Part shown: piece by piece, positions 17,814-26,003 of the stretch
Numbering within the stretch: position 1 is the stretch's first letter
Layout: the number at the start of each line of letters is the position of its first letter
Assembly (NCBI GenBank): GCA_002315675.1
Contig: DCHP01000105.1
Coordinates: 1 to 42,482, forward strand
DNA from: Rikenellaceae bacterium UBA1749
Lineage (GTDB): Bacteria; Bacteroidota; Bacteroidia; Bacteroidales; Rikenellaceae
Direction: 5' to 3'
Length of the DNA stretch: 42,482 nucleotides
Made by a program: the position numbers and the translations under genes
Notes under the pieces: generated by a model
Databases searched by the model: none
Told to the model about the DNA's origin: nothing
The model's input: only the letters and a program-made list of their open reading frames with translations

Positions 17814-20355
17814 TGTATTTAATATTGTATGTTCCAAATTCATATTCCTTGCCATCAATAATTGCCGTTATACCTACAGGAATAGTAACGGACAGGTCAA
17901 GGTCAGATTTTCCTTCCTCTTTTTCCCAACTGACTGATATTATACCATAGGGTGTTTCCTTGGTTGCTTTCATCCATGTGATACCATCAGGAGCCTGAGG
18001 CTTTATTTCAATCTTTTTGTATCCTGGTTGTAAAGGTCTGATTCCTCCAAGTCCCTGGTAAAACCAACTGTTTATCCCGTTATAGCAATTATGCAGTCTG
18101 CTACGTCTCCCATCCCAGCTTTCCCAGGTTCCTGTACCATTGTTATTGATCATGTAAAGATATCCTGGGTAATCATTTTGACTTAACATCTTGTATAATA
18201 ACTCAGAATTCCCAGATAAGGTAGCCCACTCAGCAAGAACAGGTACTCCTACAAGTCCAACACCAATATGGTCGTGGTATATATCAGTGCATCTCTCTTT
18301 CAGTTTCAAGACAACTTTTCCCTGTAACAAATCTGGAACAGCCCCAACCAACAATGGATATACCATATCTATTTGTGACCCTGTTCCATAAATGTTGCTT
18401 TCCTCATGGAAGAATGTTTCATGAATTCGGATATTTAGATTCCTACGCTTTTCGATAAAATCTTTTTTATCGTTTTCAAGTCCTAAATATGATGCAATAT
18501 CAATAAGTTCTGAATAACTCTGACTGATCGCACAGTTGTTGATAAGATTGATTGATTCCTCGTCTGTTACATCAACACCATCAGGAGCCAGCCAGTCTCC
18601 TAAGTACCAGTTTCTATACTCAGTATTCGGCCACTTGTTCAGTAATCCGTCATTTGACCAGGCGTCAACATATGTCAACCATTTTTTCATGGTTGGATAG
18701 CATTTTTCAATAAGTCGGAAATCCCCGTAGTTCATCAAGGTTCTCCATGGTGCCTGAATAATGAAACTACACCAGTATGGACCGCCTCCTGCAGAACATG
18801 GACATGGTGCGGTATGTGGAAGTCCTCCGTCTTCCCTGATAACATCAATCCATGATTGTAACCAGTTGTAGTACAATGGTGAAACATCGAATATGGTCTG
18901 TAGTGATAGTGTTGATGCATTGCCATCACCTCCATAGCCTAGTCTTTCTATGTTTGCACAGTCAACCATATAACCGTCAAATGCAAGGTTTTCCATTGTC
19001 CATGAAATCATATGTTCAATTTTGTTCATGTTGGAATCAGAACATTCGAATGTTGCGGTACGAGGATAGTCTGTCCTCATTCGAAGTGCTTTTATTGAGG
19101 ATAGTTCTGGTTTTTCTGGGCATCCTTTAATAATGACATACCTGAAAACGTGATGGTTGAATTTGTTGGTGAATGTATATTCTTTTCCAGGTGAAATCAG
19201 GATGTTTCTGCTTGTCTCCATAATCTTCCCGTCATCCTGAATATGGTCACTGAAGGATATAATGACAGTGTCTCCCTTTGGAAATTCAGGAAGGGAAATT
19301 TCAAACATCCCGTTGATAACTTTCCCCATGTCAGCAATCCAGCAATTGTCCTTGTATGGTTCTAATGCTGTGGCTTCTGTTATTTCCTTGACTCTGCAAA
19401 GTTCGCACATCTGTTGTGAGGCTTCAATGCTGTCAATTGATATTATGTCAACGTCGTTCCATGATAGCAAATCAAGGTCGTAGTTTTTCATTGATTCAGG
19501 AATGATGTTAGCATCAATGATTTCTCCCTTGAACTGCCAGGATCTCCAGTTTCCAATATCTTTGTATCCACTTTCCCTTCCTGCCCATGTTCCGTCTGTC
19601 CAAAGTACAGGTATTCCATTTATGTCAAGTTCTGCATTTAATATGCCACCTTCATATTCAGCATTAAAAGTCTGTTTCTTATACCATCCCGGAGATAGTA
19701 TTATTGAGATTTCATTCTCCCCGTCATTTAAAAATGATGTTACATCGTATGTTACAATCATGGAACGTTTGTCAAGTTGTGAAACAGCAGGAGTAAGCAC
19801 TGCATCTGAGATTCTTTCACCATTGACATATGCCTCGTGGTATCCAAGTGAGTTGATATGTAGAAATGCGTAATTGATATTCCGGTCGTATTGGAATTTC
19901 TTCCGGACAATAGAACCATTCTTGTATCCGATGTATTTGCCCTTCAGCTTTTCTGGTCCTATTATACCAACCGAGAACCTTTCTATATTACTCCAATCAG
20001 AAGCTTTTTCTTCATTATACCAGACCCGGACCCTCCAGAAATATAAGTGCCTTGCGTTTAGGCTTTTGCCACGATATGAAACAAATACCTGTTCATCCGA
20101 TATGATTTTTCCAGATTTCCAGATGTCCGCATAGCCGTCTAGTAACAAATCCTTATCGGATGCTACTTCAATTTCATATGCGAACTGTTTGAATTCAGGA
20201 ATCGATGAATTGATTTTCCAGCTGAAATGAGGTGTGAAAGTATCAATGCCAAGTGGACTGCTAAGTCCTTCACATTGCAAATCGTATAATTCAATAGTCC
20301 TGCCGCACGAACATATGCTACAAAGTATCAGTAGTAGATATAGGTGTTTTTTCAT
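17803..20355 (-). CDS. Alpha-L-rhamnosidase lipoprotein, GH78
   Basis: This is an about 850-residue lipoprotein (MKKHLYLLLILCSICSCG) for release of terminal alpha-L-rhamnose. N-terminal beta domains (SSPLGIDTFTPHFSWKI, then AYVNGERISDAVLTPAVS) precede the six-hairpin catalytic barrel. The GH78 acidic cluster appears as DCANIERLGYGGDGN, where many family members have a D-G-P-K-R-E/D-R-L-G-W-x-G-D form, and the second acid is in TWESWDG. A C-terminal beta domain contains GIRPLQPGYKKIEIKP. ATG 20355 was chosen for its signal peptide, 17 bases after the ZIP stop; the longer frame to 20382 would overlap that gene. Rhamnose points to plant pectin or bacterial polysaccharide, unlike the GH89 partner. 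Confidence 0.93.
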   Translation of the reverse strand: MKKHLYLLLILCSICSCGRTIELYDLQCEGLSSPLGIDTFTPHFSWKINSSIPEFKQFAYEIEVASDKDLLLDGYADIWKSGKIISDEQVFVSYRGKSLNARHLYFWRVRVWYNEEKASDWSNIERFSVGIIGPEKLKGKYIGYKNGSIVRKKFQYDRNINYAFLHINSLGYHEAYVNGERISDAVLTPAVSQLDKRSMIVTYDVTSFLNDGENEISIILSPGWYKKQTFNAEYEGGILNAELDINGIPVLWTDGTWAGRESGYKDIGNWRSWQFKGEIIDANIIPESMKNYDLDLLSWNDVDIISIDSIEASQQMCELCRVKEITEATALEPYKDNCWIADMGKVINGMFEISLPEFPKGDTVIISFSDHIQDDGKIMETSRNILISPGKEYTFTNKFNHHVFRYVIIKGCPEKPELSSIKALRMRTDYPRTATFECSDSNMNKIEHMISWTMENLAFDGYMVDCANIERLGYGGDGNASTLSLQTIFDVSPLYYNWLQSWIDVIREDGGLPHTAPCPCSAGGGPYWCSFIIQAPWRTLMNYGDFRLIEKCYPTMKKWLTYVDAWSNDGLLNKWPNTEYRNWYLGDWLAPDGVDVTDEESINLINNCAISQSYSELIDIASYLGLENDKKDFIEKRRNLNIRIHETFFHEESNIYGTGSQIDMVYPLLVGAVPDLLQGKVVLKLKERCTDIYHDHIGVGLVGVPVLAEWATLSGNSELLYKMLSQNDYPGYLYMINNNGTGTWESWDGRRSRLHNCYNGINSWFYQGLGGIRPLQPGYKKIEIKPQAPDGITWMKATKETPYGIISVSWEKEEGKSDLDLSVTIPVGITAIIDGKEYEFGTYNIKYNEN

Positions 20356-20372
20356 ATTCGGGGGTATTGTAA

Positions 20373-21125
20373 TTACAAACATATGTCAATATACATCAGG
20401 GAAACGAATCCAAGTATCAGTGCATATGACGCCTGTTTCTGATATCCATGACTATGTGTCTCTGGAATCATTTCATCACTTACAACGTATAGCATTGCTC
20501 CTCCCGCAAAGGCAAGCATCGCCGGTAATAGATATTCTGATATGGATCCAATCCCAAATCCAATCCATACACCTATTACTTCGAGTAATGCTATTGCTAG
20601 TGAAATAACAAATGTTCTCAATCTACTGACTCCTGCAATCAGGAGTGGGGCAATAACAACCATCCCCTCTGGAATGTTCTGAACTGAAATACCTAATGTA
20701 ACAGCCCAGGCGTCAGTTGTCTCAGCTGAATTGAAACCGACTCCGGCAGCTATCCCTTCTGGAAGTTTATGAAGGGCGATTGCCATAACAAATAAAAGTA
20801 TCTTGTTCAAGGAGGAATTGTTTTTGTGCTCCTCGCTCTCAAGACCTGTAATTTTGTGAAGATGGGGGGTGACAAAATCAAGCATGTTGAGAAACAACAT
20901 TCCAAGTACAACTCCGGCTATAACCAGCCACCAGTTGCTGATGCCTGCAGAATGTGCTGCTGGAAGGATCAGGCCAATTGTAGATGCCGCCAGCATTACT
21001 CCGGCGCAGAATCCAAGAAATGTGTCATTCCATCTGTGAGGTAATTCCTTTATGGCAAAACCCAGTGCCGATCCAATTATTGTCGCAATACTTAAACCTG
21101 CAGCACTTATCCAGACCTGATTCAT
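20373..21125 (-). CDS. ZIP family divalent-metal transporter
   Basis: This is a 250-residue inner-membrane protein with about eight helices. It carries the ZIP metal-site motifs HKLPEGIAAGVGF (TM4) and SVQNIPEGMVV (TM5) and a short His-containing loop (THSHGYQ). It resembles ZupT-type importers of Zn, Mn or Fe. It lies 33 bases downstream of fprA on the same strand, next to rubrerythrins. Supply of iron or manganese to these non-haem iron proteins is a reasonable inference, but the metal is not shown by sequence. Confidence 0.92.
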   Translation of the reverse strand: MNQVWISAAGLSIATIIGSALGFAIKELPHRWNDTFLGFCAGVMLAASTIGLILPAAHSAGISNWWLVIAGVVLGMLFLNMLDFVTPHLHKITGLESEEHKNNSSLNKILLFVMAIALHKLPEGIAAGVGFNSAETTDAWAVTLGISVQNIPEGMVVIAPLLIAGVSRLRTFVISLAIALLEVIGVWIGFGIGSISEYLLPAMLAFAGGAMLYVVSDEMIPETHSHGYQKQASYALILGFVSLMYIDICL

Positions 21126-21158
21126 AACCCTTTGTTGAAATATTCGAAAAGAAAATAA

Positions 21159-22343
21159 TTAAAAAATACTATCGGCCAGAGCTTCGAGTGCAGGAATATC
21201 AGTCAGTTTCATTCTGCTTTTTAAGGTAACAATCTGGTCTGATATTGACACATTCTTTAAAGTGGCAAGAGATTCCTTGATTACTCTGGCTGCAGAAGGT
21301 GCCCATGAACCATTCTCAATGATTCCAAATTTTCTATTACATAGCCCTTTTGCCTGAAGTCTGTGTATGTAATCGCTCATTGGAGTAAATACTCCGGCAT
21401 CATATGAGGCGGCAGCGAGTATTATGTGTGAGTATGCAAACGCTTGAGCTACATTGTCTGCCATGTCAGAACGGCATAGATCCCGAATTATTACATTTTC
21501 ACATCCTCTGGAAACAAATATTTCCTTTAATTTTTCAGCAGCAACCATTGTTCCTCCATGAATGGAGGCAACAGCTATTAGAACTCCCTCAACTTCAGGC
21601 TCGTATTTGCTCCATTTGTCATAGAGCTGAATGTATTTAATAAGATCATCTTCCAGTATTGGACCATGAAGCGGGCGTATTGTCTTGATGGGCAGTGTTG
21701 CGGCTTTCTTTAACAAATTCTGAACCTGAATCCCATACTTGCCGACAATATTAAGATAGTAACGTCTAGCTTCATTTTTCCAGTTACTGTCATCACTGCC
21801 ATAAAAACCGCATTTGCAGAGAGCCCCGAACTTTCCGAATCCATCTGCGCTGTATAATGCGCCATCAGCTTTGTCAAAGGAGACCATAACTTCCGGCCAG
21901 TGAACCATTGGCGCAGCGTAAAAGCATAGGCTATGATCCCTTCCAAGTGCAATGGTGTCTCCTTCCTTAACGGCGATTGTTCTATTATCAAGATTAATCT
22001 TCTCAAAGAACTGTGGAATCATTTGCAGTGCCTTTGGGCTAGCAACAACTTTGATTGATGGGAACTTGTTTACAACCCATTCAATTAATGAAGAGTGATC
22101 CGGCTCCATATGATGTACCACAAGATAATCTGGTGTTCTACCTTTTAGAATCTCCAACAGATCCGATTTCCATTGTTCCCCCTTGATAGGGTCGATAGTG
22201 TCTAATATTGCAATCTTTTCATCTTCAATAATGTATGAATTGTATGAAATACCATCAGGAATTGAATACTGGCTTTCAAATATTTTTCCTTCGCAATTAT
22301 CTTCACCAATATAAGTTACCTTCTCATTCAGTTGTTTTATCAT
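21159..22343 (-). CDS. fprA: FprA-type flavodiiron protein (oxygen/NO reductase)
   Basis: This is an about 394-residue A-type flavoprotein that reduces O2 to water (or NO to N2O) in the cytoplasm of anaerobes. The N-terminal metallo-beta-lactamase-like domain holds the diiron ligands H78-x-E80-x-D82 (VVHHMEPDHSSL), a His in APMVHWPE, an Asp in YSADGFGKFG and a His in RPLHGPIL. The C-terminal flavodoxin domain starts at GVLIAVASIHGGTMVAAEKL. ATG 22343 is chosen because the longer frame would begin inside the promoter box at 22371-22378. Electrons could come from the rubredoxin encoded at 23207. Confidence 0.94.
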   Translation of the reverse strand: MIKQLNEKVTYIGEDNCEGKIFESQYSIPDGISYNSYIIEDEKIAILDTIDPIKGEQWKSDLLEILKGRTPDYLVVHHMEPDHSSLIEWVVNKFPSIKVVASPKALQMIPQFFEKINLDNRTIAVKEGDTIALGRDHSLCFYAAPMVHWPEVMVSFDKADGALYSADGFGKFGALCKCGFYGSDDSNWKNEARRYYLNIVGKYGIQVQNLLKKAATLPIKTIRPLHGPILEDDLIKYIQLYDKWSKYEPEVEGVLIAVASIHGGTMVAAEKLKEIFVSRGCENVIIRDLCRSDMADNVAQAFAYSHIILAAASYDAGVFTPMSDYIHRLQAKGLCNRKFGIIENGSWAPSAARVIKESLATLKNVSISDQIVTLKSRMKLTDIPALEALADSIF

Positions 22344-22370
22344 GTCGCAATTTTGTTTTTTTATATTCTG

Positions 22371-22378
22371 CAAAGATA
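22371..22378 (-). promoter_or_regulatory. -7 box of fprA
   Basis: The minus strand reads TATCTTTG, a perfect TAnnTTTG match, about 28 bases before ATG 22343. It rules out the longer upstream start. Confidence 0.75.
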
Positions 22379-22412
22379 CTTATTTGAGAATAATATACAT
22401 AATTGCCATTAA

Positions 22413-22533
22413 GAAAGTCTGTAACTATTCAGTCGCTGTGGGTAAAAACAACCATCAATGTATCAAGCAAACATTCCAGAAAGATGTCTATTGTTGATAT
22501 AGGACATACGTGACTGAATAGTTATGAAAGTCT
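22413..22533. mobile_element. 105-bp MITE-like element with 8-bp target duplication (IS66-like ends)
   Basis: The element spans 22421-22525. Its ends are GTAACTATTCAGTC (22421-22434) and GACTGAATAGTTAT (22512-22525), a 14-bp terminal inverted repeat with only the outermost base mismatched. It is flanked by an exact 8-bp direct repeat GAAAGTCT (22413-22420 and 22526-22533). Ends beginning GTAA and 8-bp duplications are typical of the IS66 family. It has no coding capacity. It sits between the fprA promoter and the rubrerythrin leader and may fold into a hairpin (TATCAA 22461 / TTGATA 22494). Confidence 0.82.
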
Positions 22534-22631
22534 TTGCGGATTCATTCGTTTTTTATGAACCACCATAAATAGTTTTTCAGCTTTATATTCTTTTTTTCAG
22601 TTTCTGAAGGAAGAATTTGGGAAATAATAGT

Positions 22632-22639
22632 TAAGTTTG
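22632..22639 (+). promoter_or_regulatory. Possible -7 box of rubrerythrin 1
   Basis: TAAGTTTG fits TAnnTTTG and lies 23 bases before the ATG. I see no well-spaced -33 TTTG, so this is tentative. Confidence 0.4.
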
Positions 22640-22662
22640 TCTTATCAAAAATTTATGTAATT

Positions 22663-23202
22663 ATGGAAAATAAATATTCTGGAACCCAGACCGAGAAAAA
22701 TCTCGAGGCTGCTTTTGCCGGTGAATCTCAAGCTAGAAATAAGTACACATATTTTGCATCAAAGGCAAAGAAGGAAGGTTTTGAACAAATAGCTGAGATT
22801 TTCCAGAAGACTGCAGACAATGAAAAAGAACATGCAAAACTATGGTTTAAGGAACTGGGTGGTCTTGGAGAAACAGCTCAGAATCTGGCAGCTGCTGCTG
22901 ATGGTGAAAACTATGAGTGGACAGACATGTATGAAGGTTTTGCAAAAACTGCAGAGGCAGAAGGTTTTAAATCACTTGCAGCAAAGTTCCGTGCTGTAGC
23001 GGCTATTGAAAAACGTCACGAAGAACGTTATCGTGCTCTATTGAAGAATGTTGAGACAGCTCAGGTATTTGAAAAGAGTGAAGTTAAAGTCTGGGAATGC
23101 CGTAACTGCGGTCATATCGTTGTTGGTACAAAAGCACCTGAAATATGCCCTGTATGTGCTCATCCAAAAGCATTCTTTGAAGTTAATGTAATAAACTATT
23201 AG
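22663..23202 (+). CDS. rbr: Rubrerythrin (copy 1)
   Basis: This is a 179-residue peroxide reductase of anaerobes, reducing H2O2 to water with electrons from rubredoxin or NADH-linked donors. The N-terminal four-helix ferritin-like domain has the diiron ligands in GESQARNKY, DNEKEHAK and AAIEKRHEER. The C-terminal rubredoxin-like domain has CRNCG and CPVCAHP, binding one Fe. It is nearly identical through most of its length to the protein at 25335. The rubredoxin gene follows after 4 bases, and fprA is divergent beyond the MITE. Confidence 0.97.
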   Translation: MENKYSGTQTEKNLEAAFAGESQARNKYTYFASKAKKEGFEQIAEIFQKTADNEKEHAKLWFKELGGLGETAQNLAAAADGENYEWTDMYEGFAKTAEAEGFKSLAAKFRAVAAIEKRHEERYRALLKNVETAQVFEKSEVKVWECRNCGHIVVGTKAPEICPVCAHPKAFFEVNVINY

Positions 23203-23206
23203 AATT

Positions 23207-23365
23207 ATGAAAAAGTATACATGCGATGTTTGTGGCTGGGAGTATGATCCTGTAGTAGGTTCACCTGAAAATGGAATTGCACCTGGTACTCCATGGGAAG
23301 ATGTTCCTGAAGATTTTGTATGTCCACTATGCGGAGTCGGAAAGGATCAGTTCTCTGCTGAGTAA
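23207..23365 (+). CDS. rd: Rubredoxin
   Basis: This is a 52-residue electron carrier with two Cys pairs that bind one iron: YTCDVCGWEYDP and FVCPLCGVGKDQF. Length and spacing are those of classical rubredoxin, including the conserved PGTPWEDVPEDFVCP. It starts 4 bases after the rubrerythrin stop, so the two are translated from one message. It can supply electrons to rubrerythrin and to the FprA protein. A strong hairpin terminator follows at 23434-23470. Confidence 0.96.
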   Translation: MKKYTCDVCGWEYDPVVGSPENGIAPGTPWEDVPEDFVCPLCGVGKDQFSAE

Positions 23366-23433
23366 TAATTTTACTCTCCATTAACTTTTTTCTGTAATTG
23401 GTATAGAATTAAGTATTGGACAATTGGTTTTTG

Positions 23434-23470
23434 TAGGAGATTGCTTCTGTGTTTCAGATGCAATCTCCTA
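23434..23470. terminator. Hairpin terminator after the rbr-rubredoxin operon
   Basis: An 11-bp perfect stem (TAGGAGATTGC / GCAATCTCCTA) has a 15-base apical region that can add TCTG/CAGA pairing. It lies in the convergent gap before the YqiA-like gene. The downstream U-tract is weak, so its efficiency is uncertain. Confidence 0.7.
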
Positions 23471-23555
23471 TATTATTGCTACATGCAATCGATAAATGAT
23501 TTCCTGGACGTAAATGATTTCCCATTTGAATTGTAATCAGTCCTAAATTTATCTT

Positions 23556-23571
23556 ACAGACACACTATTTG
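23556..23571 (+). repeat. Short dispersed repeat, copy 2
   Basis: This is identical over 16 bases to 8918-8933. It lies 24 bases beyond the 3' end of the minus-strand YqiA-like gene. See the entry at 8918. Confidence 0.45.
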
Positions 23572-23594
23572 AATCACAACCCAGAATAGCTGAA

Positions 23595-24185
23595 CTACTT
23601 GGAAAGTTCCTCAATCCAGCCCGGAATTTTTTTTGCTACATTTTCGTTCATTCTATGCCCAAATTTATCTGACCATATTATTGAGAAACCTGCTTTTTCA
23701 AGAAGTTTTGCATTTTTCCTGGACTCCACCTGTCCGACGAATTCATCGTCTTTGGAATAAACTCCAAGATTAATTCTGCCAAGTGAAATGTCATGATTCT
23801 TTTTGAATTCACTAAATCTTCTAACCACTGTTTCGCTTAATTCGTATTCCTTACGTCCATCTTCCCTTTCGCAGAAGAAAGTATGTTTTCCGTAACCAAC
23901 TTTACGGATAACATGTTCGATTTCAATGGCGGCATTGCATACGATCTTTATAGAATCCGGAGCATTTACAAATGCTGTGTAAAGTCCTCCAAGACTGGTT
24001 CCAGCAATTATTTCCGGTGAAAATACTCTTATGTATTCATCAATTATCTGCAAACTCTCATATGGGTCTTCATTAACTTCGGGGCAGATCCATTCGTAAT
24101 CCTTGAAATATTTCAAGAATGCAGAACTCGTTCCTGATTTTGAACCAGATCCCATGCCATGAATGTATATTGCGTATTTACTCAT
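23595..24185 (-). CDS. YqiA/YcfP family alpha/beta-fold esterase-like protein
   Basis: This is a 196-residue cytoplasmic protein of the YqiA/YcfP (UPF0227) branch of alpha/beta hydrolases. It has the oxyanion-strand motif IYIHGMGSGSKSGT and the nucleophile elbow GTSLGG (Ser at about 64). A late Asp (SKDDEFV) and His (KFGHRMNEN) complete a triad. The substrate is unknown; E. coli YqiA is an esterase of unclear role. A link with the oxygen-defence genes is only by position. Confidence 0.85.
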   Translation of the reverse strand: MSKYAIYIHGMGSGSKSGTSSAFLKYFKDYEWICPEVNEDPYESLQIIDEYIRVFSPEIIAGTSLGGLYTAFVNAPDSIKIVCNAAIEIEHVIRKVGYGKHTFFCEREDGRKEYELSETVVRRFSEFKKNHDISLGRINLGVYSKDDEFVGQVESRKNAKLLEKAGFSIIWSDKFGHRMNENVAKKIPGWIEELSK

Positions 24186-24403
24186 TTTATCATTTTCTTT
24201 AATAACTCAGGCAGAATACTCTGGAATTCATTTGAATGTTTGCGTCCTGGGATATGTAAATTTTAAGGTTTAACGGGCCAATAGTTCATTGCGGAATTTT
24301 CATAATAAGGTTCCAGAGTTTTATAAGATAACTCCGGAACCATCCAGGTCAACTGGAAATACTATTGACTTATTATACTGTTGCTGAAGTACCTATGACC
24401 ATG
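24186..24403. other. Intergenic gap with an imperfect hairpin
   Basis: This region lies between two minus-strand genes. It holds an 11-bp stem with one mismatch (GGTTCC-GAGTT / AACTC-GGAACC, 24309-24341). It may be a weak terminator for the FNT gene. I see no other feature. Confidence 0.4.
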
Positions 24404-25006
24404 TCATTGAATTTTCTCTTCTCCAGCCATTATGAGTCTGTATAAATTGCATCCGATGAAATTGCCGATTACAATTGAAATGTATAATATCAAGACATCA
24501 ATAATACTAGATGAAAGAAAGTTCAGTGGAACTGTTAGATAGTAGAAGGCATCTGCCACGCAGTGAGGAAATCCGCACAGAATAAACAGTGGTACGGCAA
24601 AAAGCAATGGGAGCCATTGCCCTTTTCTTGCAAATGTTACGGAAGTCGTCATCAGGAATCCGCATCCTACGGCAAGCAAACCTGCTTTCAATGGACCGAC
24701 CGATAATCTTGAACTCAAAATACCCTGTGCTGTGTCCTGTAGCTGAAGAGGTGAGAGTCTGGCCAGTAGAGCCACGGCAAGACAGCCTATTATGTTGCCA
24801 AAGAGAATCAAAAGTAAAGTTCCAGTCTCTTTTTTCTTTATAAATCCGGCTGTTCCGGTATATAACTTTAATTTGTATGATACTACTGTAATTAGACCAA
24901 ATGAGAACATTACAGCTCCTACAACCCCTCCCATTGCAAGGAATCCAAAACCGGCGATGCCAATACATATTCCAGCAAGAATCGATGATTTAATTATAGA
25001 TTTCAT
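24404..25006 (-). CDS. Formate/nitrite transporter family channel (short form)
   Basis: This is a 200-residue polytopic membrane protein with about six hydrophobic helices. GICIGIAGFGFLAMGG near the start and NIIGCLAVALLARL after the first helices fit the FNT (FocA/NirC) family. Its length is below the usual 260-290 residues, with little N- or C-terminal extension. It probably conducts formate, nitrite or another small anion across the inner membrane. It is divergent from rubrerythrin 2, and the palindrome at 25111-25134 lies between them and could serve both. Confidence 0.75.
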   Translation of the reverse strand: MKSIIKSSILAGICIGIAGFGFLAMGGVVGAVMFSFGLITVVSYKLKLYTGTAGFIKKKETGTLLLILFGNIIGCLAVALLARLSPLQLQDTAQGILSSRLSVGPLKAGLLAVGCGFLMTTSVTFARKGQWLPLLFAVPLFILCGFPHCVADAFYYLTVPLNFLSSSIIDVLILYISIVIGNFIGCNLYRLIMAGEEKIQ

Positions 25007-25110
25007 TGATTTTAATTTTCAGCTGTTGATAATTTTCTCAAAGTTATACAAAATTGATTTCCTTTGAAAGAGTCTTGTCTCTATAGTTTTTTGAAATAAT
25101 TTTCTTGTGT

Positions 25111-25134
25111 AATTATTCCAATATTAGAATAATT
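25111..25134. promoter_or_regulatory. Near-perfect 24-bp palindrome, candidate operator
   Basis: AATTATTC (25111-25118) and GAATAATT (25127-25134) flank the self-complementary AATATT; only the c/a pair at 25119/25126 breaks symmetry. It overlaps where the -33 element of the box at 25150-25157 would be. AT-rich palindromes of this size suit Fur/PerR-class or similar dimeric repressors, but the regulator is not identified. Confidence 0.55.
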
Positions 25135-25149
25135 CTAAAAATATTTGTT

Positions 25150-25157
25150 TATTTTTG
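25150..25157 (+). promoter_or_regulatory. -7 box of rubrerythrin 2
   Basis: TATTTTTG fits TAnnTTTG. Use of this box would give a leader of about 170 bases that includes leader element B. Confidence 0.45.
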
Positions 25158-25191
25158 TGAAAAAATAATTAAGTCTATTTCAAACATAGGT

Positions 25192-25276
25192 ACTTCAGAA
25201 AGTCTCAAAATTGAGAATCACCCCAATTGCAGATTTTTGTACTAGTGGGAGGGCTACAAAATGTTTTTTGTTAAAG
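25192..25276 (+). ncRNA. Candidate structured leader element B (rubrerythrin 2)
   Basis: This is the second copy of the element at 3386-3471. It has ACTTCAGAAAG at the left end and a partly complementary TTTTTTGTTAAAGT at the right. Between them, in the same order as copy A, are ATTGAGAA, CCCCAATT, CAG and TAGTGGGA (25243-25250). AATTG (25209) can pair with CAATT (25224). The outer stem is imperfect, unlike copy A. It ends 58 bases before the rubrerythrin 2 ATG. Confidence 0.55.
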
Positions 25277-25334
25277 TGGGCTAAATAGTAAGAGACTTTT
25301 TATTAGATTAATTACAACTTTATTACATAAGACA

Positions 25335-25877
25335 ATGGGAAAAACAATTTATTCAGGTACAAGAACTGAGAAAAATCTTGAAGCGGCTTTCGCTGGTGAA
25401 TCACAGGCTAGAAACAAGTATACTTATTTTGCCTCCAAGGCTAAAAAAGAAGGATTTGAACAAATTGCAGAACTTTTTCTTAAAACAGCTGATAATGAAA
25501 AAGAACATGCAAAACTATGGTTTAAGGAATTAGGTGGTATAGGCGATACCTTGCATAATCTCTCTGCAGCTGCAGAAGGCGAAAACTACGAATGGACAGA
25601 TATGTATGATAGTTTTGCAAAGGTTGCTGAAGAGGAAGGTTTTGCTGAACTGGCTGAAAAATTCCGTGGCGTTGCTGCTATTGAAAAACGTCATGAAGAA
25701 CGTTATCGTGCTCTATTGAAGAATATTGAAACAGCTCAGGTGTTTGAAAAAAGTGAGGTAAAAGTATGGGAATGTCGTAACTGTGGTCATATTGTAGTTG
25801 GTACAAAAGCTCCTGAAATCTGTCCGGTATGTGCTCATCCAAAAGCTTTTTTTGAATTGCATAAGGATAATTTTTAA
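25335..25877 (+). CDS. rbr: Rubrerythrin (copy 2)
   Basis: This is a 180-residue paralogue of the protein at 22663, with the same diiron ligands (GESQARNKY, DNEKEHAK, IEKRHEER) and C-terminal rubredoxin-like CRNCG/CPVCAHP site. Differences cluster at the N-terminus, around residues 68-75 and 93-110, and at the C-terminus. Unlike copy 1 it has no adjacent rubredoxin, but it has a long leader with a palindrome and element B, so the two copies are probably regulated differently. A very strong terminator follows. Confidence 0.97.
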   Translation: MGKTIYSGTRTEKNLEAAFAGESQARNKYTYFASKAKKEGFEQIAELFLKTADNEKEHAKLWFKELGGIGDTLHNLSAAAEGENYEWTDMYDSFAKVAEEEGFAELAEKFRGVAAIEKRHEERYRALLKNIETAQVFEKSEVKVWECRNCGHIVVGTKAPEICPVCAHPKAFFELHKDNF

Positions 25878-25915
25878 TCAGAGTCAAGAATAAATTTCAA
25901 GGTATAAATCAGTTT

Positions 25916-25965
25916 CATATAAAAAGAAAGGCAGGGATCTGATACCCTGCCTTTCTTTTTATATG
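25916..25965. terminator. Strong bidirectional terminator
   Basis: A perfect 21-bp inverted repeat (25916-25936 and 25945-25965) has an 8-base loop. The GC-rich inner stem GGCAGGG/CCCTGCC is flanked by A-rich and T-rich arms. It ends rubrerythrin 2 (+) and the deacetylase gene (-). Confidence 0.92.
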
Positions 25966-26003
25966 ATTTGCGATTAAAAATAAGAATCAGAACTTAGGTG
26001 ATA

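Noticed and set aside
22344..22373. Upstream start for the flavodiiron protein
   Set aside because: It would begin within the promoter box at 22371-22378, and the added residues are not part of the family.
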